A stretch of 64,000 bases of DNA from Aureimonas pseudogalii (GCF_014196835.1 NZ_JACIEK010000001.1:248001-312000); one strand, 5' to 3'. Shown: positions 1 through 9,140, counted from the first letter of the stretch. Numbers and translations: made by a program. The notes: generated by a model not told the origin, from the sequence alone.

Positions 1-1200
1 GGCGCCGGCCTTGGCCCAGTCCTTGGTGATCGCCTCGGCCTCGTTGTGCGAGAGGCCGCCCTCGCAGGGGCAGAAGATCATGGCGGTGGGCGCGACGCGG
101 TTGATCCAGCAGGCGTCGTGGCCGGCGCCCGAGACGATGTCACGGTGCGAATAGCCCAAGCGCTCGGCGGCGCCCCGCACGGCCGAGACGCAGGTCTCGT
201 CGAACGCGACGGGATCGAAATGGCCGACGACCTCGATCGCCGCCTCCAGCCCCGTGGCATGGGCGATCTCGGTGACGCCGGTCTCGATGCGCGCCTTCAT
301 CCGGTCGAGCACCGCCTTGTCGGGCGAGCGGATGTCGATCGTGAAGACCACGCGGCCCGCGATGATGTTGCGCGAGTTCGGGGAGACCTCGACATGGCCG
401 ATCGTGCCGACCGCGTTCGGCTGGTAGCCCATCGCGACCGTATGCACGAGCTCGGCGATGCGCCCGAGGCCGAGCACGCCGTCGCGGCGGCCCGGCATCG
501 GCGTCGAGCCGGTGTGGCTCTCGCGGCCGGTCAGCGTCACCTCAAGCCAGTAGAGCCCTTGCCCGTGCGTGACGACACCGATCGTGGCCCCCTCGTTCTC
601 GAGGATCGGCCCCTGCTCGATATGGAGCTCGAAAAAGGCCTTCATCGGCCGTCCGCCGACCGGCTCCTCGCCCTCCCAGCCGATGCGCTTCAGCTCGTCG
701 CCGAACCGAAGCCCCTTCATGTCGAGCCGATCCTTCGCCCAGGCCTCGTCGAGGATGCCGGCGAAGACGCCGGAGGCGAGCATCGCCGGGGCGAAGCGGG
801 CGCCCTCCTCGTTGGTCCAGTTGACGACGACGATCGGATGCTTCGTGTGAATCGCGAGATCGTTTAGCGTGCGCACCACCTCCAGCGCGCCGAGGACGCC
901 GAGGACGCCGTCGTACTTGCCGCCCGTCGGCTGCGTGTCGAGATGCGAACCCATGTAGACCGGCGGCAAGTCCGGCTCGGTGCCCTCGCGCCGGAAGAAC
1001 ATCGTGCCCATCGTGTCGACCGACATCGTTGTGCCCGCTTCCTCCGCCCAGCGACGGAAGAGGTGACGTCCCTCCCCGTCGGCGTCGGTCAGGGTCTGCC
1101 GGTTGTTGCCGCCCGCGATGCCGGGGCCGATCTTCGCCATCTCCTCCAGCGCCTCCCAGAGCCGGTCGCCGTCGATCTGGAGATTGGACGAGAGGCTCAT
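1..1200 (-). CDS. Zn-dependent amidase/hydrolase, beta-ureidopropionase (N-carbamoyl-beta-alanine amidohydrolase) type; 3' end off window
   Basis: M20-family amidohydrolase of the HyuC/AmaB/allantoate amidohydrolase type, expected to release ammonia and CO2 from N-carbamoyl-beta-alanine in the cytosol. I translated 400 codons from the ATG at 1198-1200 to the left edge. The family is about 410-415 residues, so only the extreme C-terminus is missing. Metal-binding signatures are visible: GSHLDTQPTGGKYDG, the NEEGARF acidic pair, HIEQGPILE, and the late GAGHDACW histidine. It lies 49 nt behind the aminotransferase on the same strand, with pyrimidine reductase genes further upstream, which favours beta-ureidopropionase over allantoate or hydantoin substrates. 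A dihydropyrimidinase is missing from the set and may lie beyond the left edge; that is inference. Confidence 0.85.
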   Translation of the reverse strand, partial: MSLSSNLQIDGDRLWEALEEMAKIGPGIAGGNNRQTLTDADGEGRHLFRRWAEEAGTTMSVDTMGTMFFRREGTEPDLPPVYMGSHLDTQPTGGKYDGVLGVLGALEVVRTLNDLAIHTKHPIVVVNWTNEEGARFAPAMLASGVFAGILDEAWAKDRLDMKGLRFGDELKRIGWEGEEPVGGRPMKAFFELHIEQGPILENEGATIGVVTHGQGLYWLEVTLTGRESHTGSTPMPGRRDGVLGLGRIAELVHTVAMGYQPNAVGTIGHVEVSPNSRNIIAGRVVFTIDIRSPDKAVLDRMKARIETGVTEIAHATGLEAAIEVVGHFDPVAFDETCVSAVRGAAERLGYSHRDIVSGAGHDACWINRVAPTAMIFCPCEGGLSHNEAEAITKDWAKAGA

Positions 1201-1249
1201 GCGATGCGGACCTTCGGCAGGAAGCGGTGAGTGGAGGCGGGAACGAACC

Positions 1250-2578
1250 TCAGGCGAGCCGGCGGATCACCGCCCGAAGCCCGTCGACGATCTCGCCGAT
1301 CTGGCTTTCGGAGACGATGAGCGGCGGCGACAGGGCGATGATGTCGCCGGTGGTGCGGATGAGCAGGTTGTGGTCGAAGGCGTCGAGGAAGGCGGCGAAG
1401 GCGCGCGCCGCCGGCTTGCCCGCGATCGGCTCCAGTTCCACCGCGCCGATCAGGCCGATGGTGCGGATGTCGATGACGTGCGGCTCGCCCTTCAGCGAAT
1501 GGAGCGCATCGGCGAAGACCGGCTCCAACGCCTTGGCGCGCTCGAACAGGCCCTCCTCCTTGTAGGTCTCCAGCGTCGCGAGGCCGGCGGCCGCGGCGAT
1601 CGGATTTCCCGAATAGGTGTAGCCGTGGGCGAACTCGATGAGGTTCTCGCCGCCGCCCATGAAGGCCTCGTAGATGGTGTCGCGCACGTAGACCGCGCCC
1701 ATCGGGATGACGCCGTTGGTCAGGCCCTTGGCGGTCACCATGATGTCGGGCGTCACGCCGAAATAGTCGGCGCCGAAGGCGGTGCCCATGCGCCCGTATC
1801 CGGTGATCACCTCGTCGAAGATGAGGAGGATGCCGTGCTGGTCGCAGATCTCGCGCAGCCGCTGCAGATAGCCCACCGGCGGCGGCAGCACGCCCGTCGA
1901 GCCCGACACCGGCTCGACGATCACGGCGGCGATCGTGGAAGGATCGTGCAGCGTGGCGATGCGCAGGAGATCGTCGGCGAGATCCGCGCCGTGCTCGATC
2001 GGCCCGCGTGTGTAGCTGTTCTTCGCGAGATCGTGCGTGTGGCGCATGTGGTCGACGCCGGTGAGCAGCGTTCCGAACATCTTGCGGTTGCCGACGATGC
2101 CGCCGACCGAGATGCCGCCGAAGTTGACGCCGTGATAGCCGCGCTCGCGGCCGATCAGCCGGAAGCGCGAGCCCTCGCCCTTGGCGCGGTGATAGGCGAG
2201 CGCGATCTTCAGCGCGGTGTCGACCGATTCCGACCCGGAATTGGTGAAGAACACGTGGTCGAGCCCGGTCGGCGCGATCGCCGCGAGCTTGGCTGCCAGT
2301 TCGAACGCCTTCGGGTGGCCCATCTGGAAGGCCGGCGCATAGTCGAGTTCGCCGGCCTGGGTGGCGATCGCCTCGGTGATCTTCGGCCGGCAGTGCCCGG
2401 CGTTCACGCACCACAGCCCGGCAGTGGCGTCGAGCACCTGCCGGCCGTCGTCGGTGGTGTAGTGCATGTCCTTCGCCCGCACGAACATGCGCGGCGCCTT
2501 CTTGAACTGCCGGTTGGCCGTGAAGGGCATCCAGAAGGCTTCGAGGTTGTTGGTCTGGATCGGGGCGTGCTCGTTCAT
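1250..2578 (-). CDS. class-III aminotransferase, beta-alanine:pyruvate (omega-amino acid) type
   Basis: PLP-dependent class-III aminotransferase of 442 residues, the usual length. It has the N-terminal MPFTANRQFK stretch typical of omega-amino acid:pyruvate aminotransferases, the NSGSESVDTALK cofactor-phosphate loop, FDEVITGYGR carrying the cofactor-binding Asp, and the Schiff-base lysine in TAKGLTNG. In this context it would convert beta-alanine (from uracil) or 3-aminoisobutyrate (from thymine) and pyruvate to the semialdehyde and alanine. It is divergent from the TetR gene at 2750, and the shared intergenic DNA holds a RutR-like palindrome at 2635-2650. Taurine or GABA are alternative substrates. 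Confidence 0.85.
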   Translation of the reverse strand: MNEHAPIQTNNLEAFWMPFTANRQFKKAPRMFVRAKDMHYTTDDGRQVLDATAGLWCVNAGHCRPKITEAIATQAGELDYAPAFQMGHPKAFELAAKLAAIAPTGLDHVFFTNSGSESVDTALKIALAYHRAKGEGSRFRLIGRERGYHGVNFGGISVGGIVGNRKMFGTLLTGVDHMRHTHDLAKNSYTRGPIEHGADLADDLLRIATLHDPSTIAAVIVEPVSGSTGVLPPPVGYLQRLREICDQHGILLIFDEVITGYGRMGTAFGADYFGVTPDIMVTAKGLTNGVIPMGAVYVRDTIYEAFMGGGENLIEFAHGYTYSGNPIAAAAGLATLETYKEEGLFERAKALEPVFADALHSLKGEPHVIDIRTIGLIGAVELEPIAGKPAARAFAAFLDAFDHNLLIRTTGDIIALSPPLIVSESQIGEIVDGLRAVIRRLA

Positions 2579-2634
2579 CTCGGGTATCCCTGGTGCGGCC
2601 CGGTTTCACTGGGGCGGCGCACGCCCTGCAATTC

Positions 2635-2650
2635 TTGACTGTGCGGTCAA
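2635..2650. promoter_or_regulatory. RutR-like operator palindrome
   Basis: TTGACTGTGCGGTCAA matches the E. coli RutR consensus TTGACCANNTGGTCAA at 11 of 14 defined positions. It lies between the divergent aminotransferase and TetR genes, 57 nt upstream of the aminotransferase start, so it could control both. A second copy lies upstream of preT at 8995-9010. The assignment rests on motif similarity and context. Confidence 0.6.
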
Positions 2651-2749
2651 AAGCGACGCTAAAAGGTCGCCGTGAACCGGTCAAGCCGCATTGCACGGTT
2701 CCAAAGCAGCATGCTGCAACGCAAGAAAATCGGGCAGGAGCCGCCGCCG

Positions 2750-3400
2750 ATGGATGCGAAGGTCCGCGCAGATCACCCGCCGTCGCGTCCGCCGACGCGG
2801 ATCCAGACCGCGAACCGGGAGATCATCCTGGAAGCCGCCCTGCCGGTGTTTTCCGCGTTCGGCTTTCGCGGCTCGACGATCGACCAGATCGCGCGCGGAG
2901 CCGGCATGTCGAAGCCGAACCTCCTCTATTACTTCCGGCGCAAGGAGGACATCTACGCCGCCGTGCTCGAGCGCACGCTCGCCGAATGGCTGGCGCCGCT
3001 GGAAGCACTGGATGCAGCCGGCGACCCGGTGGAGGAACTGCGCCGCTACATCACGCTCAAGCTGCAGATGTCCCGCGACCATCCCGACGCGTCGCGTCTC
3101 TTCGCCAACGAGATCCTGAACGGGGCGCCGGTGGTGCGGCCCTTCCTCGAGACGCGGCTGCGCACGCTGGTGCTCGAAAAAGCGGCGGTGATCCGCGACT
3201 GGGTCACCGAGGGGAAGCTGGCGCCGGTCGATCCCGTGCACCTCGTCTTCGTGATCTGGGCGACCACGCAGCACTACGCCGACTTCGCCCTCCAGATCCG
3301 CGCCATTCTCGGCGATCAGGTCGATCGACCGGGCTTCGGCGAGCAGACGGCCCAGGCCGTGCTGACGATCGTCCTCAACGGCATCCGCCCGCGCGACTGA
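2750..3400 (+). CDS. rutR: TetR/AcrR repressor, RutR-like
   Basis: 216-residue TetR-family regulator. The helix-turn-helix spans roughly residues 30-75 (GFRGSTIDQIARGAGMSKPNLLYYFRRKEDIY), followed by a C-terminal domain of the RutR type (LFANEILNGAPVVRPFL, FVIWATTQHYADF). RutR binds uracil and controls pyrimidine use. Being divergent from a pyrimidine-catabolic aminotransferase, with a RutR-like palindrome between them, fits that role. I chose the ATG at 2750 because AGGAG lies 9 nt upstream. ATGs at 2672 and 2711 would add an unusual basic tail. Confidence 0.8.
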   Translation: MDAKVRADHPPSRPPTRIQTANREIILEAALPVFSAFGFRGSTIDQIARGAGMSKPNLLYYFRRKEDIYAAVLERTLAEWLAPLEALDAAGDPVEELRRYITLKLQMSRDHPDASRLFANEILNGAPVVRPFLETRLRTLVLEKAAVIRDWVTEGKLAPVDPVHLVFVIWATTQHYADFALQIRAILGDQVDRPGFGEQTAQAVLTIVLNGIRPRD

Positions 3401-3430
3401 GCGGGGTCGGATGTAAAGCACCGACGTCGA

Positions 3431-5899
3431 TCAGGCCGGCTCGCCGGCCGCGACCGCGACCTGCGGCGAAGAGACCGCGTAGGCGCCGGAGGCGAAGCCG
3501 TTGCGCACCTCCACGAGCATCTTGGCGAGATCGCTGGCCGGGCGCGGGCGCGAGAACAGGAAGCCCTGCATGTCGGTGCAGCCTTCGGCTTCGAGCATTG
3601 CCAGCTGCTCGGCGGTCTCGACGCCCTCGGCCACCACGGTCATGCCCATCGCGGCGCCGAGCCCCTGCACCGCGCGCACGATGGCGATGTTCTCGGAGCG
3701 GCTCATGTCGCGCACGAAGGACTGGTCGATCTTGATCCGGTCGAACGGGAAGCGGCTGAGATAGCCGAGCGAGGAGTAGCCGGTGCCGAAATCGTCCATC
3801 GACACGAGAAGGCCGAGGCGACGAAGCTGAACGAGCGTTTCGAGGATCGCGTCGGCCTCGTCGAGGAACAGCGATTCCGTCACCTCCAGCTGCAGGCGGC
3901 GGGGGTCGATGCCCGACGTTTCGATCGACTTGCGAATGTCGCCGACGAGATCGGCGCTCTTGAACTGGGCCGGTGACAGGTTGATCGACAGCGACAGGTT
4001 GGAGGGCCAGCGGGCGGCCTGCCGGCAAGCGTCGCGCATCACGAAGCGACCGAGACGCACGATCAGCCCGTTCGCCTCCATCACCGGGATGAACAGGCCC
4101 GGACTGACCTGCCCGCGCGTCGGGGAGTTCCAGCGCACGAGCGCCTCGAACCCGGAGATCGCGCGCTGCGGCAGGTTCACGATCGGCTGGAAATAGAGCT
4201 CGAACTCGTCGCGATCGAGCGCATCGCGAAGATCGGAGACCAGGCGCTGGCTCTCCTCCATCTCCTCGCGGATGCCGGGGGCGTAGAGCCGCAACTTCGA
4301 GCCGGTGTCGGCCTTGGCCTGATACAGCGCCAGTTCGCAGTCCTGCATCACCGCATGGGCGTCGCGGCCGGCCGCGCGGTCGGCCTTCGCCAGCGGCACC
4401 ATGCCGATCGCCACGCGCACGCCGAGCGGACGGCCCGCCACCGTCACCGGGCGCTTCTGCAGGTCCTCGGCGATCATCCGGCACAGGTGATGCCCGGCAT
4501 CCGGCTGCCCCTTCAGCCGCTGCACGATGCCGAACTCGTCACCGTCTAGGCGGGCCACGAGGTCTCCGGGCCGCACCAGCGCGGCCAGCCGCTCGCCGAC
4601 CTGGCGCAGCAGGTCGTCGCCCGCCATGTGGCCGAGCGTCGTGTTGACGCTGTTGAAGTCGGCGATGTCGATGGCGATCACGGCGATCTCGTCGTCGACG
4701 AGATCCTGGGCCATCATGCCGTTCAGGTGCTCGTAGAACATGCTGCGGTTCGAGAGGCCGGTGAGCGGATCCTGGCGTGAGAGACGCTCCAGCTCGCCCC
4801 GCGCCGCGACCTGTTCGGTGATGTCGTCGAAGATCAGGATGGTGCCGCGCTCGCCGCCGCTGTCGTGCCGCCGCACCTGGAGATGGCGGCCCGATCGCAG
4901 CTGGTGGACCTGCATCTCGGGATCGTCGCTCGCGAGAATCGCGGCGAGATCGGCGTGGCGACGCACCGTTTCCGCCCGGCTGCCCGCCGCGATGCCCGGG
5001 AACATGCGAACGAAGGCATCGTTCGCGGCGAGCACGGTGAGATCGTCGCCGACGAGGCAGAAGGCCTGGGTCATGTTGTCGAGCGCGTTCTCGAAGCGCT
5101 GCCGCTGACTGTGCAGTTCGGATTCGAGCCGGCGATGGGTTTCCTTGCGCAGCCGCGCCGCCACGTTGTCGCGGTCGCTGATCGAGGCTTCCACGAAGCG
5201 GATCGCATTGGCGAGATCGTCCATCGGATCGACGTTCGGGCGCACCGGCGGATCGGCGCTGGGGTCGCCGACGCGCGTCAGGGCGGCGGCGGCATTGCGA
5301 ATGGAGCGGCCGATGCTGCGCCCCAGCGCCATGAAGACGAGGAGGCCGACGAGGCTGCCGATGCCCAGACCCGTCCACACGAGCTGGTCGACCGATTGAC
5401 CGTGATCGACCGAGCGCTGGCGCAGCGCCATGATGTCGGCGCGAAGCGCGTTGGCCGCCGTGTCGAACTCGTCGACGATCGTGGAAAGCTCGCGTCGCAC
5501 GAGCCGGTGCGTCACGTCGCCCTCGGCGACGCGCAGACGGTTGAGCGCGTAGGCGAGTTCCGAGAGGCGACGCGAGGACGGACCTTCGGGCACCTCCAGC
5601 GCGCTCTGGCGAAGCTCGCCGAGGATCTCGGACAGTCCGGCCAGGAGCTCCGCGCCGTCGCTCGCGCCGATCGGTCCGACCACCCCGGCCGGAGTGCTCT
5701 TGGCGAGGAACCGGTTCTCCAGATCGGTCGCCTTCGCCGAGGCGACAGTCAGCCGGTCGAGCGGATCGACCCCGTTCTGGAACACGGCCTCGACGGCCGA
5801 ACGAACGTCCTCGTTGCGCACATGCACCATCACGGCGAAGGTCGTCGCCACGATGGCCAGCAGCACGGCGCTGCAGAGCAGCTTCAGTTTTATCGACAT
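3431..5899 (-). CDS. membrane-bound PAS-GGDEF-EAL cyclic-di-GMP protein
   Basis: 822-residue sensor predicted to turn over cyclic di-GMP. It has an N-terminal membrane helix (about residues 3-25), a periplasmic stretch, a second helix (LVWTGLGIGSLVGLLVFMAL), a HAMP/coiled-coil linker, a PAS domain (FENALDNMTQAFCLV), then GGDEF and EAL domains. The EAL side looks intact: EAL at about 585-587, INLSPAQF, EVTESLF, DDFGTGYSSL and VAEGVET. The GGDEF signature reads DGDEF (about 452-456), so the cyclase half may be degenerate and phosphodiesterase is the likelier output. It sits between the RutR-like gene and preA but shows no link to pyrimidine chemistry. An upstream ATG at 5911 is possible; 5899 gives a cleaner membrane anchor. 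Confidence 0.88.
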   Translation of the reverse strand: MSIKLKLLCSAVLLAIVATTFAVMVHVRNEDVRSAVEAVFQNGVDPLDRLTVASAKATDLENRFLAKSTPAGVVGPIGASDGAELLAGLSEILGELRQSALEVPEGPSSRRLSELAYALNRLRVAEGDVTHRLVRRELSTIVDEFDTAANALRADIMALRQRSVDHGQSVDQLVWTGLGIGSLVGLLVFMALGRSIGRSIRNAAAALTRVGDPSADPPVRPNVDPMDDLANAIRFVEASISDRDNVAARLRKETHRRLESELHSQRQRFENALDNMTQAFCLVGDDLTVLAANDAFVRMFPGIAAGSRAETVRRHADLAAILASDDPEMQVHQLRSGRHLQVRRHDSGGERGTILIFDDITEQVAARGELERLSRQDPLTGLSNRSMFYEHLNGMMAQDLVDDEIAVIAIDIADFNSVNTTLGHMAGDDLLRQVGERLAALVRPGDLVARLDGDEFGIVQRLKGQPDAGHHLCRMIAEDLQKRPVTVAGRPLGVRVAIGMVPLAKADRAAGRDAHAVMQDCELALYQAKADTGSKLRLYAPGIREEMEESQRLVSDLRDALDRDEFELYFQPIVNLPQRAISGFEALVRWNSPTRGQVSPGLFIPVMEANGLIVRLGRFVMRDACRQAARWPSNLSLSINLSPAQFKSADLVGDIRKSIETSGIDPRRLQLEVTESLFLDEADAILETLVQLRRLGLLVSMDDFGTGYSSLGYLSRFPFDRIKIDQSFVRDMSRSENIAIVRAVQGLGAAMGMTVVAEGVETAEQLAMLEAEGCTDMQGFLFSRPRPASDLAKMLVEVRNGFASGAYAVSSPQVAVAAGEPA

Positions 5900-6040
5900 C
5901 GCAGCGACCATGCCCAGACTGGAGAACGAAAGCTGCGTGATCGCAGTTTCGGATCGTCTGGCGGCAACGATGACATCACGCCGTTATGGAAGGGTTACCT
6001 GAACAAGACGATCCGAACGCCGTTTCGTATGGGCGTTGTA

Positions 6041-7384
6041 TTATTCCGCGGCGTCAGGCAGCAGCATCGGCTCCGGCGCGAACTGCATGGTTTCGCGGCG
6101 TTGCGGATTGTTCGGATGCACAGTCCAGTTGGAATAGTCGGCCGGGATCGACTTGCCGGTTCGCGCATCGACACCCTGGACTCGTTCCATGGTGATGCAA
6201 CTCTCGACGGGACAGACGTTGACGCAAAGGTTGCAGCCGACGCACTCCTCGTCGATCACCTCGAACTTGCGGCGCCCGTCGACCATCGCGGTGATCGCCT
6301 GGTGCGAGGTGTCCTCGCAGGCGATGTGGCACCGCCCGCAGGAAATGCAGAGATCCTGGTCGATCCGCGCCTTCGTGACGTAGGACAGGTTGAGATACTG
6401 CCAGTCGGTGACGTTCGGCACGGCTCGGCCGCGAAAATCCTCGATCGTCGCGTAGCCCTTCTCGTCCATCCAGTCCGAGAGGCCGGACGCCATTTCCTTC
6501 ACCACCTTGAAGCCATAGGTCATCGCCGCCGTGCAGACCTGCACCGTGCCGCAGCCGAGCGCGATGAACTCGGCGGCGTCGCGCCAGGTCGTGATGCCGC
6601 CGATGCCCGACATCGGCAGCCCCCGGGTTTCCCGGTCCCGCGCGATGTCGGCCACCATGTTGAGCGCGATCGGCTTCACCGCCGGGCCGCAATAGCCGCC
6701 ATGGCTGCCCTTGCCGTCGATGGTCGGGGTCGGCGCGAAATTGTCGAGGTCGATCGAGACGATCGAGGAGATCGTGTTGATGAGCGACACGGCATCCGCC
6801 CCGCCGCGGCGCGCGGCACGCGCGGGAAAGCGGATGTCGGTGATGTTGGGCGTCAGCTTGACGATGACCGGCAGGCGCGAGTGCTGCTTGCACCAGCGCG
6901 CCACCATCTCGATATACTCGGGCACCTGCCCCACCGCCGAGCCCATGCCGCGCTCGCTCATGCCGTGCGGGCAGCCGAAGTTCAGCTCGACGCCGTCGGC
7001 GCCGGTCTGTTCCACGACCTTCAGGATGTCCTGCCAGCTCTTCTCTTCGCAGGGCACCATCAGCGAGACGATCATCGCCCGGTCCGGCCAGTTGCGCTTG
7101 ACCCGCGCGATCTCCTCCAGATTGACGTCGAGCGAGCGGTCGGTGATCAGCTCGATGTTGTTGAGGCCGAGGAGGCGCCGGTCCGGCCCGTGGATGGCGC
7201 CGTAGCGCGGGCCGTTGACGTTGACCACGGGGTCGCCCTCGCCGAGCGTCTTCCAGACGACGCCGCCCCAGCCCTGCTCGAAGGCACGCTGGACGTTGTA
7301 CTCCTTGTCGGTCGGCGGCGCGGAAGCCAGCCAGAACGGGTTGGGCGAGGAGATCCCGAGAAAGTTCGTCGTGAGGTCGGCCAT
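6041..7384 (-). CDS. preA: NAD-dependent dihydropyrimidine dehydrogenase subunit PreA
   Basis: 447-residue FMN-dependent dihydropyrimidine dehydrogenase subunit that reduces uracil and thymine to the dihydro forms with electrons from PreT. A dihydroorotate-dehydrogenase-like barrel fills the first 330 residues, with the active-site loop in ELNFGCPHGMSERGMGSAVG and the flavin phosphate site in SGIGGITTW. Two ferredoxin-type 4Fe-4S motifs follow (CISCGRCHIAC and CVGCNLCVNVCP). It starts 14 nt after preT ends, so the two are co-transcribed as in other bacteria. Confidence 0.95.
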   Translation of the reverse strand: MADLTTNFLGISSPNPFWLASAPPTDKEYNVQRAFEQGWGGVVWKTLGEGDPVVNVNGPRYGAIHGPDRRLLGLNNIELITDRSLDVNLEEIARVKRNWPDRAMIVSLMVPCEEKSWQDILKVVEQTGADGVELNFGCPHGMSERGMGSAVGQVPEYIEMVARWCKQHSRLPVIVKLTPNITDIRFPARAARRGGADAVSLINTISSIVSIDLDNFAPTPTIDGKGSHGGYCGPAVKPIALNMVADIARDRETRGLPMSGIGGITTWRDAAEFIALGCGTVQVCTAAMTYGFKVVKEMASGLSDWMDEKGYATIEDFRGRAVPNVTDWQYLNLSYVTKARIDQDLCISCGRCHIACEDTSHQAITAMVDGRRKFEVIDEECVGCNLCVNVCPVESCITMERVQGVDARTGKSIPADYSNWTVHPNNPQRRETMQFAPEPMLLPDAAE

Positions 7385-7398
7385 GTCCGTCGTCTCCC

Positions 7399-8826
7399 CT
7401 ATCGAACCCAGGCCGAGGCGGTCTGAGCCGCGTCCGTCGCCGCTTCGCCGATGCGAGCGAGAAGGCCGGGCCGGGCGCTCAGCGCCTCGTGAATGCTCGT
7501 CGCGGCGATCTTGCCGTCCTCCACCGCCACCACCGTGAGGTCGGATCCGTCGGCGATGCAGTCGCCGCCGGCCCAGACGCCTCCTAGGCTCGTGCGGCGC
7601 TCGGCATCGACGCGGATGCGGCCCTTTTCCATCGCGATGTCGGCGCCCTCCCTCGTCATGCCGTCTGGGAGGAAGGTCTGGCCGATCGCCTTGAACACCT
7701 GATCGGCCTCGATCGTCACGGTCTCGCCGGTCAGTTCGAGCCGCCCGTCGCGCGATCGCGTGCGCTCCAGCTCGATGCCGCTGACATGGCCGTTCTCGGC
7801 GAGAATGCGCTTCGGCGTGAGGTTGCAGCGGATGTGGACGCCGCGGGTCTGCGCGATCTCCTGCTCGTAGCGCGAGGCGTTCATCGCCTCGCGGCCGCGC
7901 CGGTAGACGAGCGTCACCTCCTCGGCGCCGAGCGCCTTGGCCTGCACCGCCGCATCCACCGCCGTCATGCCGCCGCCGACGACGACGACGCGCCGCCCGA
8001 CCGGCAGGTCCGAGAGATCGCGGGTCTGGCGCAGGTCCGCGATCCAGGCGACCGCATCGTGCGAGCCGCCGCTGGCTTCCCCGTCCGCGCCCAGCGCGTT
8101 GACGCCGGAGAGGCCGAGACCGAGAAACACCGCGTCGTAGTCGGCCCGCAGGTCTTCGAGATGAATGTCGCGGCCGAGCGCCTTACCGGTCTCGACTGTG
8201 ATGCCGCCGATCGACAGCACGAAATCCACCTCGGCCTGCGCGAAGCCGTTCGTCGCCTTGTAGGCGGCGATGCCGTATTCGTTGAGGCCGCCCGCCTTCG
8301 GCCGCGCATCGAAGAGCGTCACGTCGTGGCCGAGCATCGCAAGGCGATGAGCACAGGAGAGGCCCGCCGGTCCTGCGCCGACCACGGCGACCGTCTTGCC
8401 GGTGGACGCGGCGCGCTCGAACGGATGGTCGCCGCGCTCGATCAGCCGGTCGGTCGCGAAACGCTGCAGCAGCCCGATCTTGACCGGCTTGCCCTCGGCG
8501 GTCTCGCGCACGCAGACCTCCTCGCACAAGGTCTCGGTGGGGCAGACGCGGGCGCACATGCCGCCGAGAATGTTGGCCGAAAGGATGGTCTTGGCGGCGC
8601 CGATCGGGTTGCCGGCCTGGATCTCGCGAATGAACAGCGGAATGTCGATCGAGGTCGGGCAGGCCTGCATGCAGGGCGCGTCGTAGCAGAAGTAGCAGCG
8701 GTCGGACTCGACCAGCGCCTCGTGCACCTTGAGCGGGGGATGGATGTCCGAGAAGCCCCTTGCCAGCGCCTCCGGCTCCAGCCGTGCCGGCGCGACGTCG
8801 CCGCGAATGGGTCGAAACTCGTTCAT
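7399..8826 (-). CDS. preT: NAD(P)H-dependent dihydropyrimidine dehydrogenase subunit PreT
   Basis: 475-residue GltD-like flavoprotein that passes electrons from NAD(P)H to PreA. The N-terminal iron-sulfur domain carries CYFCYDAPCMQACPT and CARVCPTETLCEEVC. The FAD site is VVGAGPAGLSCAHRLAMLGHDV and the NAD site VVVGGGMTAVDAAVQAKALG, followed by GGDCIADGSDLTVVAVEDGKIAA. The ATG at 8826 is preceded by a G-rich stretch. An in-frame ATG at 8868 would add 14 residues. It is the first gene of the preT-preA unit, and a RutR-like palindrome lies about 170 nt upstream. Confidence 0.94.
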   Translation of the reverse strand: MNEFRPIRGDVAPARLEPEALARGFSDIHPPLKVHEALVESDRCYFCYDAPCMQACPTSIDIPLFIREIQAGNPIGAAKTILSANILGGMCARVCPTETLCEEVCVRETAEGKPVKIGLLQRFATDRLIERGDHPFERAASTGKTVAVVGAGPAGLSCAHRLAMLGHDVTLFDARPKAGGLNEYGIAAYKATNGFAQAEVDFVLSIGGITVETGKALGRDIHLEDLRADYDAVFLGLGLSGVNALGADGEASGGSHDAVAWIADLRQTRDLSDLPVGRRVVVVGGGMTAVDAAVQAKALGAEEVTLVYRRGREAMNASRYEQEIAQTRGVHIRCNLTPKRILAENGHVSGIELERTRSRDGRLELTGETVTIEADQVFKAIGQTFLPDGMTREGADIAMEKGRIRVDAERRTSLGGVWAGGDCIADGSDLTVVAVEDGKIAATSIHEALSARPGLLARIGEAATDAAQTASAWVR

Positions 8827-8994
8827 CGCAAGGCCCCCGGATCGTTCGGGCCGCGTGCCTGCCGACATCTGCCGGACACGCCTCGCCTACCCCTTTGTTG
8901 CAGCCGTCCGGCCCGGCTGCGCCGGCGCGTCGCGCCCGCAGTTTTGAACCGTTCCAGACGAGAATGATCCGAGATTTTCGGGCCGTCAAATATT

Positions 8995-9010
8995 TTTATC
9001 GTTTGGTCAA
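8995..9010. promoter_or_regulatory. second RutR-like operator, upstream of preT
   Basis: TTTATCGTTTGGTCAA matches TTGACCANNTGGTCAA at 11 of 14 defined positions. The right half is perfect and the left half degraded. A further half-site-like GTCAAA lies at 8985-8990. It sits in the 306-nt gap between preT (leftward) and the membrane-protein gene at 9133 (rightward). The rest of that gap holds only AT-rich DNA and the promoter-like elements listed separately. Confidence 0.5.
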
Positions 9011-9099
9011 AAACGGTCGCGTTGCCTGAAATCGAGGCGGTGATTGCACTTCTTATGCGCGCAACTCAGCGGTTTCAATCTCACACCACCCGCCCAGTC

Positions 9100-9127
9100 T
9101 TGCAATTGGTTTCCGATGCAGTATGCT
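9100..9127 (+). promoter_or_regulatory. putative sigma-70-type promoter for the 9133 gene
   Basis: TTGCAA (9100-9105), a 16-nt spacer, then TATGCT (9122-9127). Transcription would begin close to the ATG at 9133, which would make a nearly leaderless message; no Shine-Dalgarno sequence is visible there. The palindrome at 9126-9140 overlaps the -10 element and start site, where a repressor would block initiation. Confidence 0.35.
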
Positions 9128-9140
9128 TTGTGATGCAAAG
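9126..9140. promoter_or_regulatory. operator-like palindrome A, centred on a start codon
   Basis: CTTTGTGATGCAAAG: CTTTG/CAAAG arms around TGATG, with the ATG at 9133 in its second half. A near-identical perfect palindrome lies at 10137-10151, positioned the same way over the start codon of the cis-prenyltransferase gene. The winged-helix gene between them (9747) is the obvious candidate to bind both. Confidence 0.55.

Noticed and set aside
46-867. Long open frame on the plus strand opposite the Zn-hydrolase
   Set aside because: Composition is that of a reverse-complement shadow in GC-rich DNA (Arg/Ala/Asp/Val-heavy, no recognisable motif), while the minus frame is a clear enzyme.
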